From NCBI GenBank assembly GCA_050084985.1, contig JBITNC010000001.1, forward strand, positions 126,728,001 to 126,792,000: DNA of 64,000 nt, given 5' to 3'. The notes beneath the pieces are model-generated. The model had not been told where the DNA came from. It worked only from the letters and a program-made list of their open reading frames with translations, and did no database searches. A program made the position numbers and the translations under genes. Below, piece after piece: positions 44,471 through 54,400 of the stretch; within the stretch, counting starts at the first letter, position 1; each line of letters starts with the position of its first letter. The DNA is from Nageia nagi. Taxonomy: Eukaryota > Pinophyta.

Positions 44471-45948
44471 AAGAACTCACTCAAATTGAAAAGAATGAAA
44501 CATGGGAACTCGTTCCTAGACCAGCCAACAAAAATGTGATTGGCATAAAGTGGATTTTTCGCAATAAGTTGAATGAAGATGGGATAGTGGTTCGAAATAA
44601 AGCTAGACTTGTTTGCAAGGGATATGCTCAAGTTGAAGGAATTGATTTTGAAGAAACTTTTGCACCTGTGGCTAGATTAGAAGCTATTCGCATGTTTTTA
44701 GCTTTTGCAATGTATAAAGACTTTAAAGTTTATCAAATGGATGTAAAATTAGCCTTTCTAAATGGTAAAATTGAGGAAGAAGTCTATATTGAACAGCCAG
44801 ATGGTTTCCAATTGGGAGAGAATCCTAATCTGGTATGCAAACTAAAGAAGGCTCTATATGGTTTAAAATAGGCACCTCGAGCATGGTACTCCAGACTTGA
44901 TACATATCTTCAGCAGCAAGGCTTTAGAAAAGGAATAGTGGATAGCAATGTATACATTAAATCAGAAAAGGAAAATTAGTTAATTATTGTTGTCTATGTA
45001 GATGATATAATCTTTGGAGGAAGCAAGAATGAGCTATGTAAAAATCTTGCTGACAACATGCAAACAGAATTCGAGATGTCTATGATAGGTGAGCTTGCAT
45101 TTTTTCTCGGCTTACAAATCAATCAGTTGAAGAATGGCATGTTCATTTCTCAAACCAAGTATGTTAAGGAGATGCTGAAGAAGTTTACCATGGAAGACTG
45201 TAAACCTGTGAGCACCCCTATGATGACAGGCTACAAATTAAGCAAGGATGATAAAGCACCAACAATAGATCAAACATAATACAGGTTAATGATTGGAAGT
45301 TTATTATATTTGATAGCTACTAGATCGGATATTCTTTAAGCAGTATGTATGGTTGCTCAATTTCAAGCAAATCTCAAAGAAACACATGTTACTGCAGTAA
45401 AGAGAATATTTAGATATCTCAAAGGTACAGTAGAATATAGTTTATGGTATCCTAGAGGAAAGGACTTTACACTTGTTGCCTTTTCAGATGCAGACTGGGT
45501 AGGATGCATGGATGATAGGAAGAGCACCAGTGGAGGAGCATTTTATTTGGGTAATAATCTTGTTGGCTAGCACAGTAAAAAGCAAGATTCAATATCCCTA
45601 TCTACAGTAGAAGCAGAGTATATAGTAGCAACTTCTTGCTGCACATAGATTCTATGGATGAAGCAGATGCTAAAAGATTTTGGTATACAGATTAACGAGC
45701 CCATATCAGTTCTGTGTGATAACACAAGTGCAATCAATATCTCAAAAAATCCTGTTATGCACTCATGAACAAAGCATATAGCAATCAAATATCACTTTTT
45801 AAAAGAAAGAGTGGTGCAAGGAGAAGTACAGTTGGATTTTGTTCCAACCACAGAGCAAGTAGCAAACATCTTTACAAAGCCTTTGCCCAAAGACATCTTC
45901 GAACATCTTCGAAACAAGCTAGGAGTTGTTGTCCTTCCCACGCATTAG
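44471..45948 (+). pseudogene. SIRE-type copia reverse transcriptase and RNase H
   Basis: Reading frame 1 throughout. [57 protein letters not shown] and LKKALYGLK, then TAG where the family has Gln. The catalytic box YVDD is intact at 44,995-45,006 (YVDDIIFGGS). FEMSMIGELAFFLGLQI follows. RNase H: VAFSDADWVGCMDDRKSTSG (first Asp), SLSTVEAEYIVATS (catalytic Glu) and LCDNTSAINISKNPV. The end reads FVPTTEQVANIFTKPLP and HLRNKLGVVVLPTH, with the natural stop at 45,946. In-frame stops interrupt at several Gln or Trp positions. Confidence 0.92.
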
Positions 45949-46175
45949 CTAGTTCTGGACGTCACATTCTCAGGGGGAGTGTTTATTTTTTCCTTCCTAT
46001 GTTGCTTCTGTGTATCTTATTTTTGTATGCATACTACTGATTTCCTGAGAATGTCATGTATGGACTTAGGGGGAGTCTGTAAATGCCCTTTGTTATTGTT
46101 GATAAAGGGGGAGAGAAAAGTCCTGATGTTGGTGTCTGATCAAGTGGTGTTGCCAACAATTCCAAAGGGGGAGAT
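45949..46175 (+). other. 3' region with four polypurine-tract-like motifs
   Basis: AGGGGGAG occurs four times: near 45,972, 46,068, 46,108 and 46,166. The last, AAAGGGGGAGAT, directly precedes the 3' LTR and is the functional polypurine tract. Reiterated tracts are a known feature of SIRE elements. Confidence 0.85.
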
Positions 46176-48010
46176 TGTTGAGCATGTGTGATTGTCATTG
46201 TTGTCAACATGTGGTTTTGGTAAAGACTAGGTTTCGAAGGTGATGAGGTCAGCAAGGAGAATTGAAAAGCTAGGATTAGTAAATTAAGCATTCTGGAATG
46301 AAATGATAAAAGCTCAGTTGTGAAAAAAAATTGGGTTCCGGAGAAAGTGAGTAGAGCATTCCGAAAGCATGAAGATGACATCACGAGAAGAACGATGTTC
46401 ACATTTTTGAATGAAACTGGGTTCCAGAGATGATGAGGTTAGCAAGGGGTGATTAAAAAGTTTGGAGATAAAAGTCCAAAGATAAAAAGTCTGAAGATAA
46501 AAGTCCAGAGATAAAAGTTCGGAGATAAAAGTCCGAAGATAAAAGTCCAGAGATAAAAGTCTAGAGATAAAAGTTCGGAGATAAAAGTCCAGAGAGAAAA
46601 GTCTGAAGATAAAATACCAGAGATAAAAGTTCGGAGATAAAAGTTCGAAGATAAAAGTCTGGAGATAAAAGTCCAGAGATAAAAGTTTGAAGATAAAAGT
46701 CTGGAGATAAAAGTTTAGAGATAAAAGTTCGGAGATAAAAGTTTGGAGATAAAAGTTCAGAGATAAAAGTTCGAAGATAAAATTCTGGAGATAAAAGTCT
46801 GGAGATAAAAGTTTGGAGATAAAAGTCTGGAGATAAAAGTCTAGAGATAAAAGTTCGGAGATAAAAGTCCAGAGATAAAAGTCCAAAGATAAAAGTCTGG
46901 AGATAAAAGTTTGGAGATAAAAGTTTGAAGATAAAATTTTGGACATCATAGGAAGCGTTTTACTCTACTTTCAGAGTCCAGAGAAGATGATGTTAGCAGT
47001 TGGTGTTGAAAAGTTTGAAAGGCCACGCAGATACCTTGGAACTCTCTTCTGGAGTCTAGAGATGATGACATCATGGTGAATACAATAAACATTCGGTAAG
47101 CTAGTCAATCTCTAGGCTATAGAAAGAGACTCTGAAACTAAAAATCAAATACTATCAAATCTTTGAAATCAGTGGAGAAAGAGCTACACTTGTCTGAACA
47201 ACTCTATTTGAGCAAGAGGAGCGTTCATCAGTTACAGCAATTGCAGTCTCAGATAGTGAACTCTCTTAGTGCAGGAGCAGTTACAAATAAAGATTCCTTT
47301 TCAGTTTGTTTTTGATAACGTGTGATGATAGGAATAGTTTTGAGAGGGGTTTTCTTGATGTGTAATAGTTTTCTTGACATGTAACAGTTTTGTAGGAATG
47401 GATGTGAAGAGTGGATTAGAGGTTTAGGAAAAATATGCGAGCAGAGACGAGGGAGTTGAAGTAATAGCATGGGAGAGGATGTAACAGTGTGAAAGTGGAT
47501 GTAATAGTGTGGAAGAGGGGAGAATTTGGTGTATGTGAAGTGAAAAAATGAATATGCAGAGAGGATAGTGATTGTTTAATGATGTTACTTTGGAGCTGTG
47601 TACAGAGATCAAATAATGAGCATTAGAGCTAGACCATTGAGGGTCTTCTAGAATTGTATTCCTTCCTCCTTTTTGAATGTTGCATCAAGTGGGGGCTTGA
47701 TAGCTGGAGTTGGTGCTCCAAGCAATAGGTGCTGCTATATTTAAAGTGGTAGTTGGTGCTACCCTTCATAGTTGGTGTTGTGAATCTGTAAACTTTCTTT
47801 AATGACTGGATTTGGATTGGAGTCCAAGCAGTCATGTTCGAGGATGTAGCCAATCTGGTGAACCTCGTTATATCTAGTGTTGTGTGATGTACTTGGTGTG
47901 CTTGCTCATTTTTCTCTAGCTTTTAATCTATCTTTATTTACGAAGCATAAATTGATTATTTTTATATACACTAATTCACCCCCCCTCTCAGTGTCACTCA
48001 AAGTCCAATA
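46176..48010 (+). repeat. 3' LTR of the SIRE-type element (1,835 bp)
   Basis: Collinear with 39,005-40,811. It ends TCCAATA, the final CA mutated to TA, followed by the GCAAC target duplication. It is about 28 bp longer than the 5' LTR, largely from its minisatellite. Confidence 0.92.
46463..46945 (+). repeat. LTR minisatellite, 3' copy
   Basis: About 33 units of the GATAAAAGTCYGGA repeat, homologous to 39,290-39,745 but with different unit number and variants. The array length therefore changed after insertion. The 211-codon minus-strand frame across it is an artefact. Confidence 0.92.
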
Positions 48011-48486
48011 GCAACATGCTTTTTGCTACCTACACTCCACCATGCATCACTTGTTCCCCCCCAAGTGACAGGTTGAGGATCAAATAGTCTATCCTCAAAT
48101 GATGGTGCAAGGGAATGCACCCACCATCATTCAAAATTAATTCATTCGACCAATAGCCCATCGTCGGGAGGGATGTAGCTACATCATGGTGAGGCAAGGA
48201 GCTCCCCCTACCTTCATGGTATGTCTACAAAGTAAGGCCACCCCTTTTAAATGGGATCAAGATGCTCCTCATGCTAGGAAGAAGCAACACCCATGAATTT
48301 AGGAAGACCTTACCCCATCCAATGAATGGATGTTCCACCATAAAGGTCATGAGGGTCAAGAGGGATCTATTTTGAGACCACCTACAACCACATGCCATGC
48401 AAGGGGGGAATTTCCCTATGCACAAAATGGTGCAAAGTGAGACCGAATTTGTCCCCTCTCTCCCCATACATATAAGTTGATGTTGT
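48011..48486 (-). other. ITS1 remnant, 18S-proximal part
   Basis: Spacer sequence between the right edge of the copia insertion and the 3' end of 18S. It starts with the right copy of the GCAAC duplication. No other feature was seen. Confidence 0.85.
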
Positions 48487-50294
48487 TAATGATCCTATTG
48501 TAAGTTCACCTATGGTAACCTTGTTACAACTTCTCCTTCCTCTAAATGATAAAGTTTAATGAACTTCTTGCAATGTTATCAATAGAAAACTACCAAAGTC
48601 ATCACAATTGAAACACTTCATCATATCATTCAATCAGTAGGAGTGATGGGTGGTGTGTACAAAGGGTAAGGATGTAGTCAACATGAGCTGATGACTCATG
48701 CTTACTAGGAATTCATCATTGAAGATCAATAATTGCAATGGTATATCCCCATCATGATGCAATTTGGCAAGATTTCTTAACCCTCTTGGACTAGGTGAAA
48801 AAGCTTTTTGATTGCATTATTGTAGTGTGCATGCAGCCCAAAACATCTAAGGGCATCATAGACCTATTATTGCCTCAAACTTCCATGGCCTAAATGATCA
48901 TAGTCCCTCTAAGAAGTTGGCCATGAAGGGGAACCTCTATGTAGCTAGTTAGCAGGCTAAGGTCTCATTTGTTAATGAAATTAACCAGACAAATTGCTCC
49001 ACCAACTAATAATGGCCATGCACCACCACCCATAGAATCAAGAAAGAGCTCTCAATCTATCAATCCTTACTATGTATAGACCTAGTAAGTTTCCCTATGT
49101 TGAGTCAAATTAAGCTATAGGATCCACTCCTAATGGTGCCCTTCCATCAATTCCTTTAAGTTTCAACCTTACAACCATACTCCTTGTGGAACCCAAACAC
49201 TTTGATTTCTTAGAAGGTGCTAGTGGAGTCCTACAAAAACATCCACTGATCCCTAGTTGACATCATTTATGGTTGAGACTAGGATGGTATCTGATCATCT
49301 TTGAGCCCCCAAATTTCACTCTTGATTAATGAAAACATCCTTGGAAAATCATTTCATAATGGTTCATCTTTGATAAATACAAGAATTTTACCTCTGATAA
49401 TGAAATACAAATGCCCCCAATAGTCCCTATTAATCATTACTCTAGTCCTAAAGGCCAATAGAATAGGACCAGACTCCTATCACATTATTCCATGCTAATG
49501 TATTCAAAGCGTAGGCTTGCTTTGAGCACTCTAATTTTTTCAAAGTAATAGCATCAGAACCATGACTCAACTAGTTAAGGATAGGAACATCCCACCAGTA
49601 GAAGGGATGCAAGTGGTGGTGGACATCGATGCGATGGATCATTAGACATGACTCAAGATCCAACTATGAGCTTTTTAACTACAACTTAAATATATGCTAT
49701 TGGAGCTAGAATTACTACGACTATTGGCACTAGACTTTCCCTCCAATGGATCCTCATTAAGGGGTTTATATTTTGCTCATTCCAATTACCAAACTCTAAG
49801 AGCCTAGTATTGTTATTTATTATCACTACCTCCTCATGTTAGGATTGGGTAATTTACATGCTTGCTACCTTCCTTGGATGTGGTAGCCATTTCTTAGGCT
49901 CCCTCTCTGGAATCAAACCCTAATTCTCCATCACTTGTCACCACCATGGTAGGCCTCTATCCTACCATCGAAAGTTAATAGGGTAGAAATTTGAATGAAG
50001 CATCATCAACACCAGGGCATGTGATCTATCGAGTTATCATGAATCATCAGAGAAATGGGTGAACCCATGATAACTTTTAATCTAATAAATGCATCCCTTT
50101 TGAGAGTCAAGATTTAATTCATGTATTAGCTCTAGAATTACTATGATTATCTAAGTAGTAAGGTACCATCAAATAAACTATAACTGATTTAATGAGCCAT
50201 TTGTATTTTCACATTTGGAATAGTTCATACTTAGACATGCATGGCTTAATCTTTGATACAAGCATATGAATACTAGTAGGATCAATCAAGGAGC
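48487..50294 (-). pseudogene. 18S rRNA pseudogene, full length
   Basis: Minus strand from about 50,294: TTGATTGATCCTACTAGTAT (family GGTTGATCCTGCCAGTAGT), ATTAAGCCATGCATGTCTAA, AATGGCTCATTAAATCAGTT and AGTAATTCTAGAGCTAATAC. Mid-gene: GGTAATTGGAATGAGCAAAA and GTAGTAATTCTAGCTCCAAT. 3' end: TTGTACACACCACCCATCAC, GTAACAAGGTTACCATAGGT, GAACTTACAATAGGATCATT. The span of about 1,808 bp equals a normal plant 18S, so decay was by substitution rather than deletion. Changes concentrate at CpG (to TpG or CpA). A product with this many changes in conserved helices could not function. Confidence 0.96.
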
Positions 50295-50454
50295 CTTCAA
50301 ATACCTTGGACGTATGATAGGTCCTTCATAGACCCCATCGCACCCATCCGATTAGAGAGAGAGAGTGTGTAACATGACCCACCCATCCTCTACATTTGAA
50401 GTGATCCATCCCAACTCATCTCAATGGTAACCAAATTGTACATAATGAGGGTAA
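50295..50454 (-). other. 5' ETS next to 18S
   Basis: External transcribed spacer directly upstream of 18S. It includes a GAGAGAGAGTGTG microsatellite-like tract near 50,354. No conserved processing site was recognised. Confidence 0.6.
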
Positions 50455-51480
50455 CCAAGACCCTTGATCAGAGGATCATTAGCATGGTGTTTGATTCATA
50501 GACACCCTGGGAGCTTTATCTTGATACAGGGCCCTTTACCCTACATCCTAAGAAGATGGTCCTTATGGTTGCCCCAAAAGGAAGGAACCACACTATGCAT
50601 GTGACCCTTTACAAATGCCACTCATGAGAATCCCATCTTGGGCTCATCCCCTATGCACATGTTGTTGTGAGCCTTCCTTTAAGTGCAACCTCGATCAAGG
50701 ATCCCCATAATAGTAGAATCCATTCATCAGAGGATCATCAACTTTGGGTTTGATTCATGGACACCTTGGGAGCTTTATCCTGATATGGGGTCCTTTACCC
50801 TACATCCTAAATAAAATTTGATCATGATCACCCTTCAAGGAAGAAATCACATCATGCACATGATCCTTTATGAATTCCACTCATGAGCATCCCATCCTAG
50901 GATCACCCCCTATGCACATGTTGGTATGAGCCTTCCCTAAAGTGTGACCTTGATAAAAGGTTCCCATAATCATTCCATCCATCGATCAAAAGATCACCAC
51001 CATGGGGTTCATTCATGGACACCCTAGGAGCTTTGTCCTAGTATGGTCCCCTTTACCCTAGATCTCGAGGAGATGATCTACGTGATCATCCCATAAGGAA
51101 GAAACTGCATCATGCACATGACCCTTTACGAATGCCACTCATGAGAATCCCATCCCAAGATCATCCCCTATGCACATGTTGGTGTGAGCCTTCCTTAAAT
51201 CACAACCTTGATCAAGGGACCCTACGATGGTTGCATTCATTGATCAAAAGACTATGGTTATGAGGTTTAGTTCATGAACACCCTAGGAACTTTATCTCAA
51301 TATGGGGCCCTTTACCCTACATCCTAAGGAAATACTCCTCATGGTTTCCCTTCAAGGAAGAAATTACATCATGCATATGACCCTTTATAAATGCCATTCA
51401 TGAGAATCCCATCCTAGGATCACCCACTATGCACATGTTGGTGTGGGTCTTCCTCGAAGCCCAACCTCAATCAATGATCA
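50455..51480 (-). repeat. 5' ETS subrepeats, four units of ~258 bp
   Basis: Four tandem units, recognised by GACACCCTGGGAGCTTTATC or its variants at 50,501, 50,760, 51,018 and 51,276 (spacing 259, 258, 258). Each also holds CCCTTTACCCTACATCC, ATGCACATGACCCTTTA and CTATGCACATGTTG. They lie between 18S and the larger IGS repeats. Confidence 0.92.
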
Positions 51481-54400
51481 CAACCAAGAATATCTCAAGA
51501 AATGAAGGGATGAAGAGGGACCAAAATGCTTTCAAATGTGAGGGATAAGAATGATCATTTGACATTGAGTGTCAGGCATTATGTGTGTGTACTTAAAGCC
51601 TTATGCATCATGGGATAAACCATGCATTAGGGAAGATGTTTCAAAATAAATGCCCAACCCTATCTCCTAATGAATGGCATCCAATCCATGAAATGGTCAA
51701 TTGGGTAGCTCACCAGCATCATGGTGAATGGCTAGCATGAACCACTCCTCATCTCATTTTATCTCATATTGCCTAGTAGGAATTTACACAAGCATAACTT
51801 TTTCATGGCTAATATGTGGCCATTCTAACCTGAACATGGCATGCAATTGATGCCTGGACCATAACTCTAGTTGATTTCAAACTTGAAACCAAACCACATA
51901 TTTTATAATGACTATTACTTAACAAATAAGGTTTTAGCAAAGATTGATAGACCTACCCATGACCCAAGGCCATGGTTCAGCCTAACTTGATGCATTGTAA
52001 ACCACCATGCTACTATTCATAATCAATACTCTACTCATTAAGGAGGTGCATTCCAAATGGATGGGAGTGAGAAAATGAATTGAGGATGGGGAAGGGATCA
52101 TAGGAAGCAAAACATGAAGAATGGGTCATGTGCTCAATGATCAAGATGGGGCATGCTTACAAACCATCGCTACACTCAGCATCCATAGTCCTCTCTATAG
52201 ACTCACATGGTAATATGAATATCAGGCAATCATAGTCTACTAGAAGAACCTGACATCATGATACACCATGTGGTAGGGTTCCTTCATGCACTTCCCACCA
52301 CTATGCATGGGAAGGACTCATAGGATATGTTCTGCATGTAGCCGTAGCCTAAAACATACTTCACACCTAAGACAAACTATAAGAGTGATAGGGGTGGAAA
52401 GGGATGTGGGATGGATTGATGCAAAAGATAGCAAGGATGGTAAAGGTAGCAAGGTGGTGCAAGAAGGAAAAGGGGTCCATGATCAATATGGGGCATGCTT
52501 TCAACCCATTTCTACACTTAACATCCATAGTCCTCTCCAAGGACTCAAATGGTAATGTGATCATCAGGCAACCACAGTCTACTAGTAGACCCTAGATCAT
52601 AATACACTATGTGGTAGGGTTCCTCCATGCACTTCCCACCACTACACATGGGAAGGACTCATAAGAGACATTCTAGATGTAGCCATACCCTAGGACATAC
52701 TTCATATGTCAGCCAAACCATAGGGGGAAATTGGGTAGTGGGATAGATGCATGGTATTTACAGGAGCCATGGAGGGAGAGAAGAATGGAAAGGGTAGGTT
52801 GGCTCCACACCTAGCTAGCTTGGGCAATAGGATTGACTCTAGAAATTGATCATCTCAAGATTGGATGAGTTGCATTACACCAACCTAGGTGGGATAGGTC
52901 ACCAACCATCCTCACCATAGTAGTTTTAGGTAAAAGGACCTATCCATAAATGGTTATGCACCCAATTTGCCTATGGTGTAGGTGTTCCTTAGAACGACCA
53001 TGCCACCTTGAACAAACTATGTAGGAAATCAGGGAATGCAATAAGGATGAACAAGTAAGATGGATATGGCATGCAATCGATGCCTGGAGTGTAGCTCTAG
53101 TTGACATCAAACTTGCAACCAAACTATATGTTTTGCTATGATTGTTACTTGGTAAACAAGGTTTTAGCAAAGGTCAATAAACCTATCCATGACCTGAGGC
53201 CACGGTTCAGCCTAACTCAATGCATCATAGACCACCATGATGCTATTCACAACTAGTACTCTACTCATCAAGGAGGTGCAATCTAAATGGATGATAGAAT
53301 TGACTCAAGAAATTGACTATCTTGAGATTGGATGAGTTGCAGTATGCCAACCCAAGAAGGAGGGTTGCCAACCATCCTCACCATAGTAGTTTTAGGTAAA
53401 AGGACTTATCCACCAATGGTTAGGTGCCTAGTTTGCCTATGATGTAGGTGTTTCTTAGATGACCATCCTACCTTGGCCAAACCATGCAAGAAATCGAGGA
53501 GTGCAATAAGGAATGGACAGGTAAGCCTTCCTTGAAGCCCAACATTGATCAATGATTGCAACCATGAATATCTCAAGAAATGAAGGGATTAAGAGGGATC
53601 AAATGCTTCCAAAGCAAGGGATGAGCATGATCATCTAACATTGAGTGTTAGACATTGTGTGTATAAACTTAAATCCTTATGCATCATGGGATAAACCATG
53701 CATTGGGAAAGATGTTGTGAAACAATTGCTTGACCCTATCTCCCAATGAATGGCATTCGATGCATGAGATGATCAATAGGGTAGCTCACCACCATTATGG
53801 TGAATAGCTAGCTTGAACCACTCCTCATCTTGTTTTATCTCATATTACCCAATAAGAATTTAGATAAGCACACCTTTTTCATGGCCAACAAGTGGCCATT
53901 CTAACCTAAACATGGCATGCAATTGATGCTTGGAGCATAGCTCCAACTAACATCAAAATTGCAACCAAAATGCATGTTTTGCTATGGCTATTACTTAGAA
54001 AACAAGGTTTTAGTGAAGGTCAATAGACCTATCCATGACCTGAGCCCATGGTTTGACCTAACTCAATGCATCATAGACCACCATGCCACTATTCACAGCC
54101 AATACTTTGCTCATCAAGGAGGTGCAATCCAAATGGATGGGAGTGAGAAAGTGAATCAAGATGCAGAAGGGAAGGATGTGGAAGGGATCATGGGAAGCAA
54201 AACATGGAGAATGGGCCATGCGCTTGATAATCAAGATGGGGCATGGTTACAAGCCATCACTACACTTATTATCCACAATCCTCTCCATGAACTCACATGA
54301 CAACATGAACATCAAGTAATCATAGTCTGCTAGTAGAACCTAACATCATGATACCCTATGCAGTAGGGTTCCTCCATGCACTTCCCACCATCGTGCATGG

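Larger units (their letters stand above)
39005..48010 (+). mobile_element. SIRE/Maximus-type Ty1/copia element inserted in ITS1
   Basis: A 9-kb element with 5' LTR 39,005-40,811, tRNA-Met primer-binding site, gag-protease-integrase-RT-RNase H, a purine-tract region, and 3' LTR 46,176-48,010. The flanks GCAAC at 39,000-39,004 and 48,011-48,015 form a perfect 5-bp target duplication inside ITS1. Long LTRs, a gag with extra coiled-coil sequence and a second zinc knuckle, the RT motifs, and repeated purine tracts all point to the SIRE/Maximus lineage. The coding region is the best preserved in the window: whole domains stay open for 100-270 codons. By eye the LTRs differ at about 7 percent of positions over the first 280 bases, nearly all transitions. 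Confidence 0.92.

Noticed and set aside
47249-48467. Short minus-strand frames in the 3' LTR and ITS1
   Set aside because: They lie in LTR and ITS1 sequence, and the matching frames in the 5' LTR differ.
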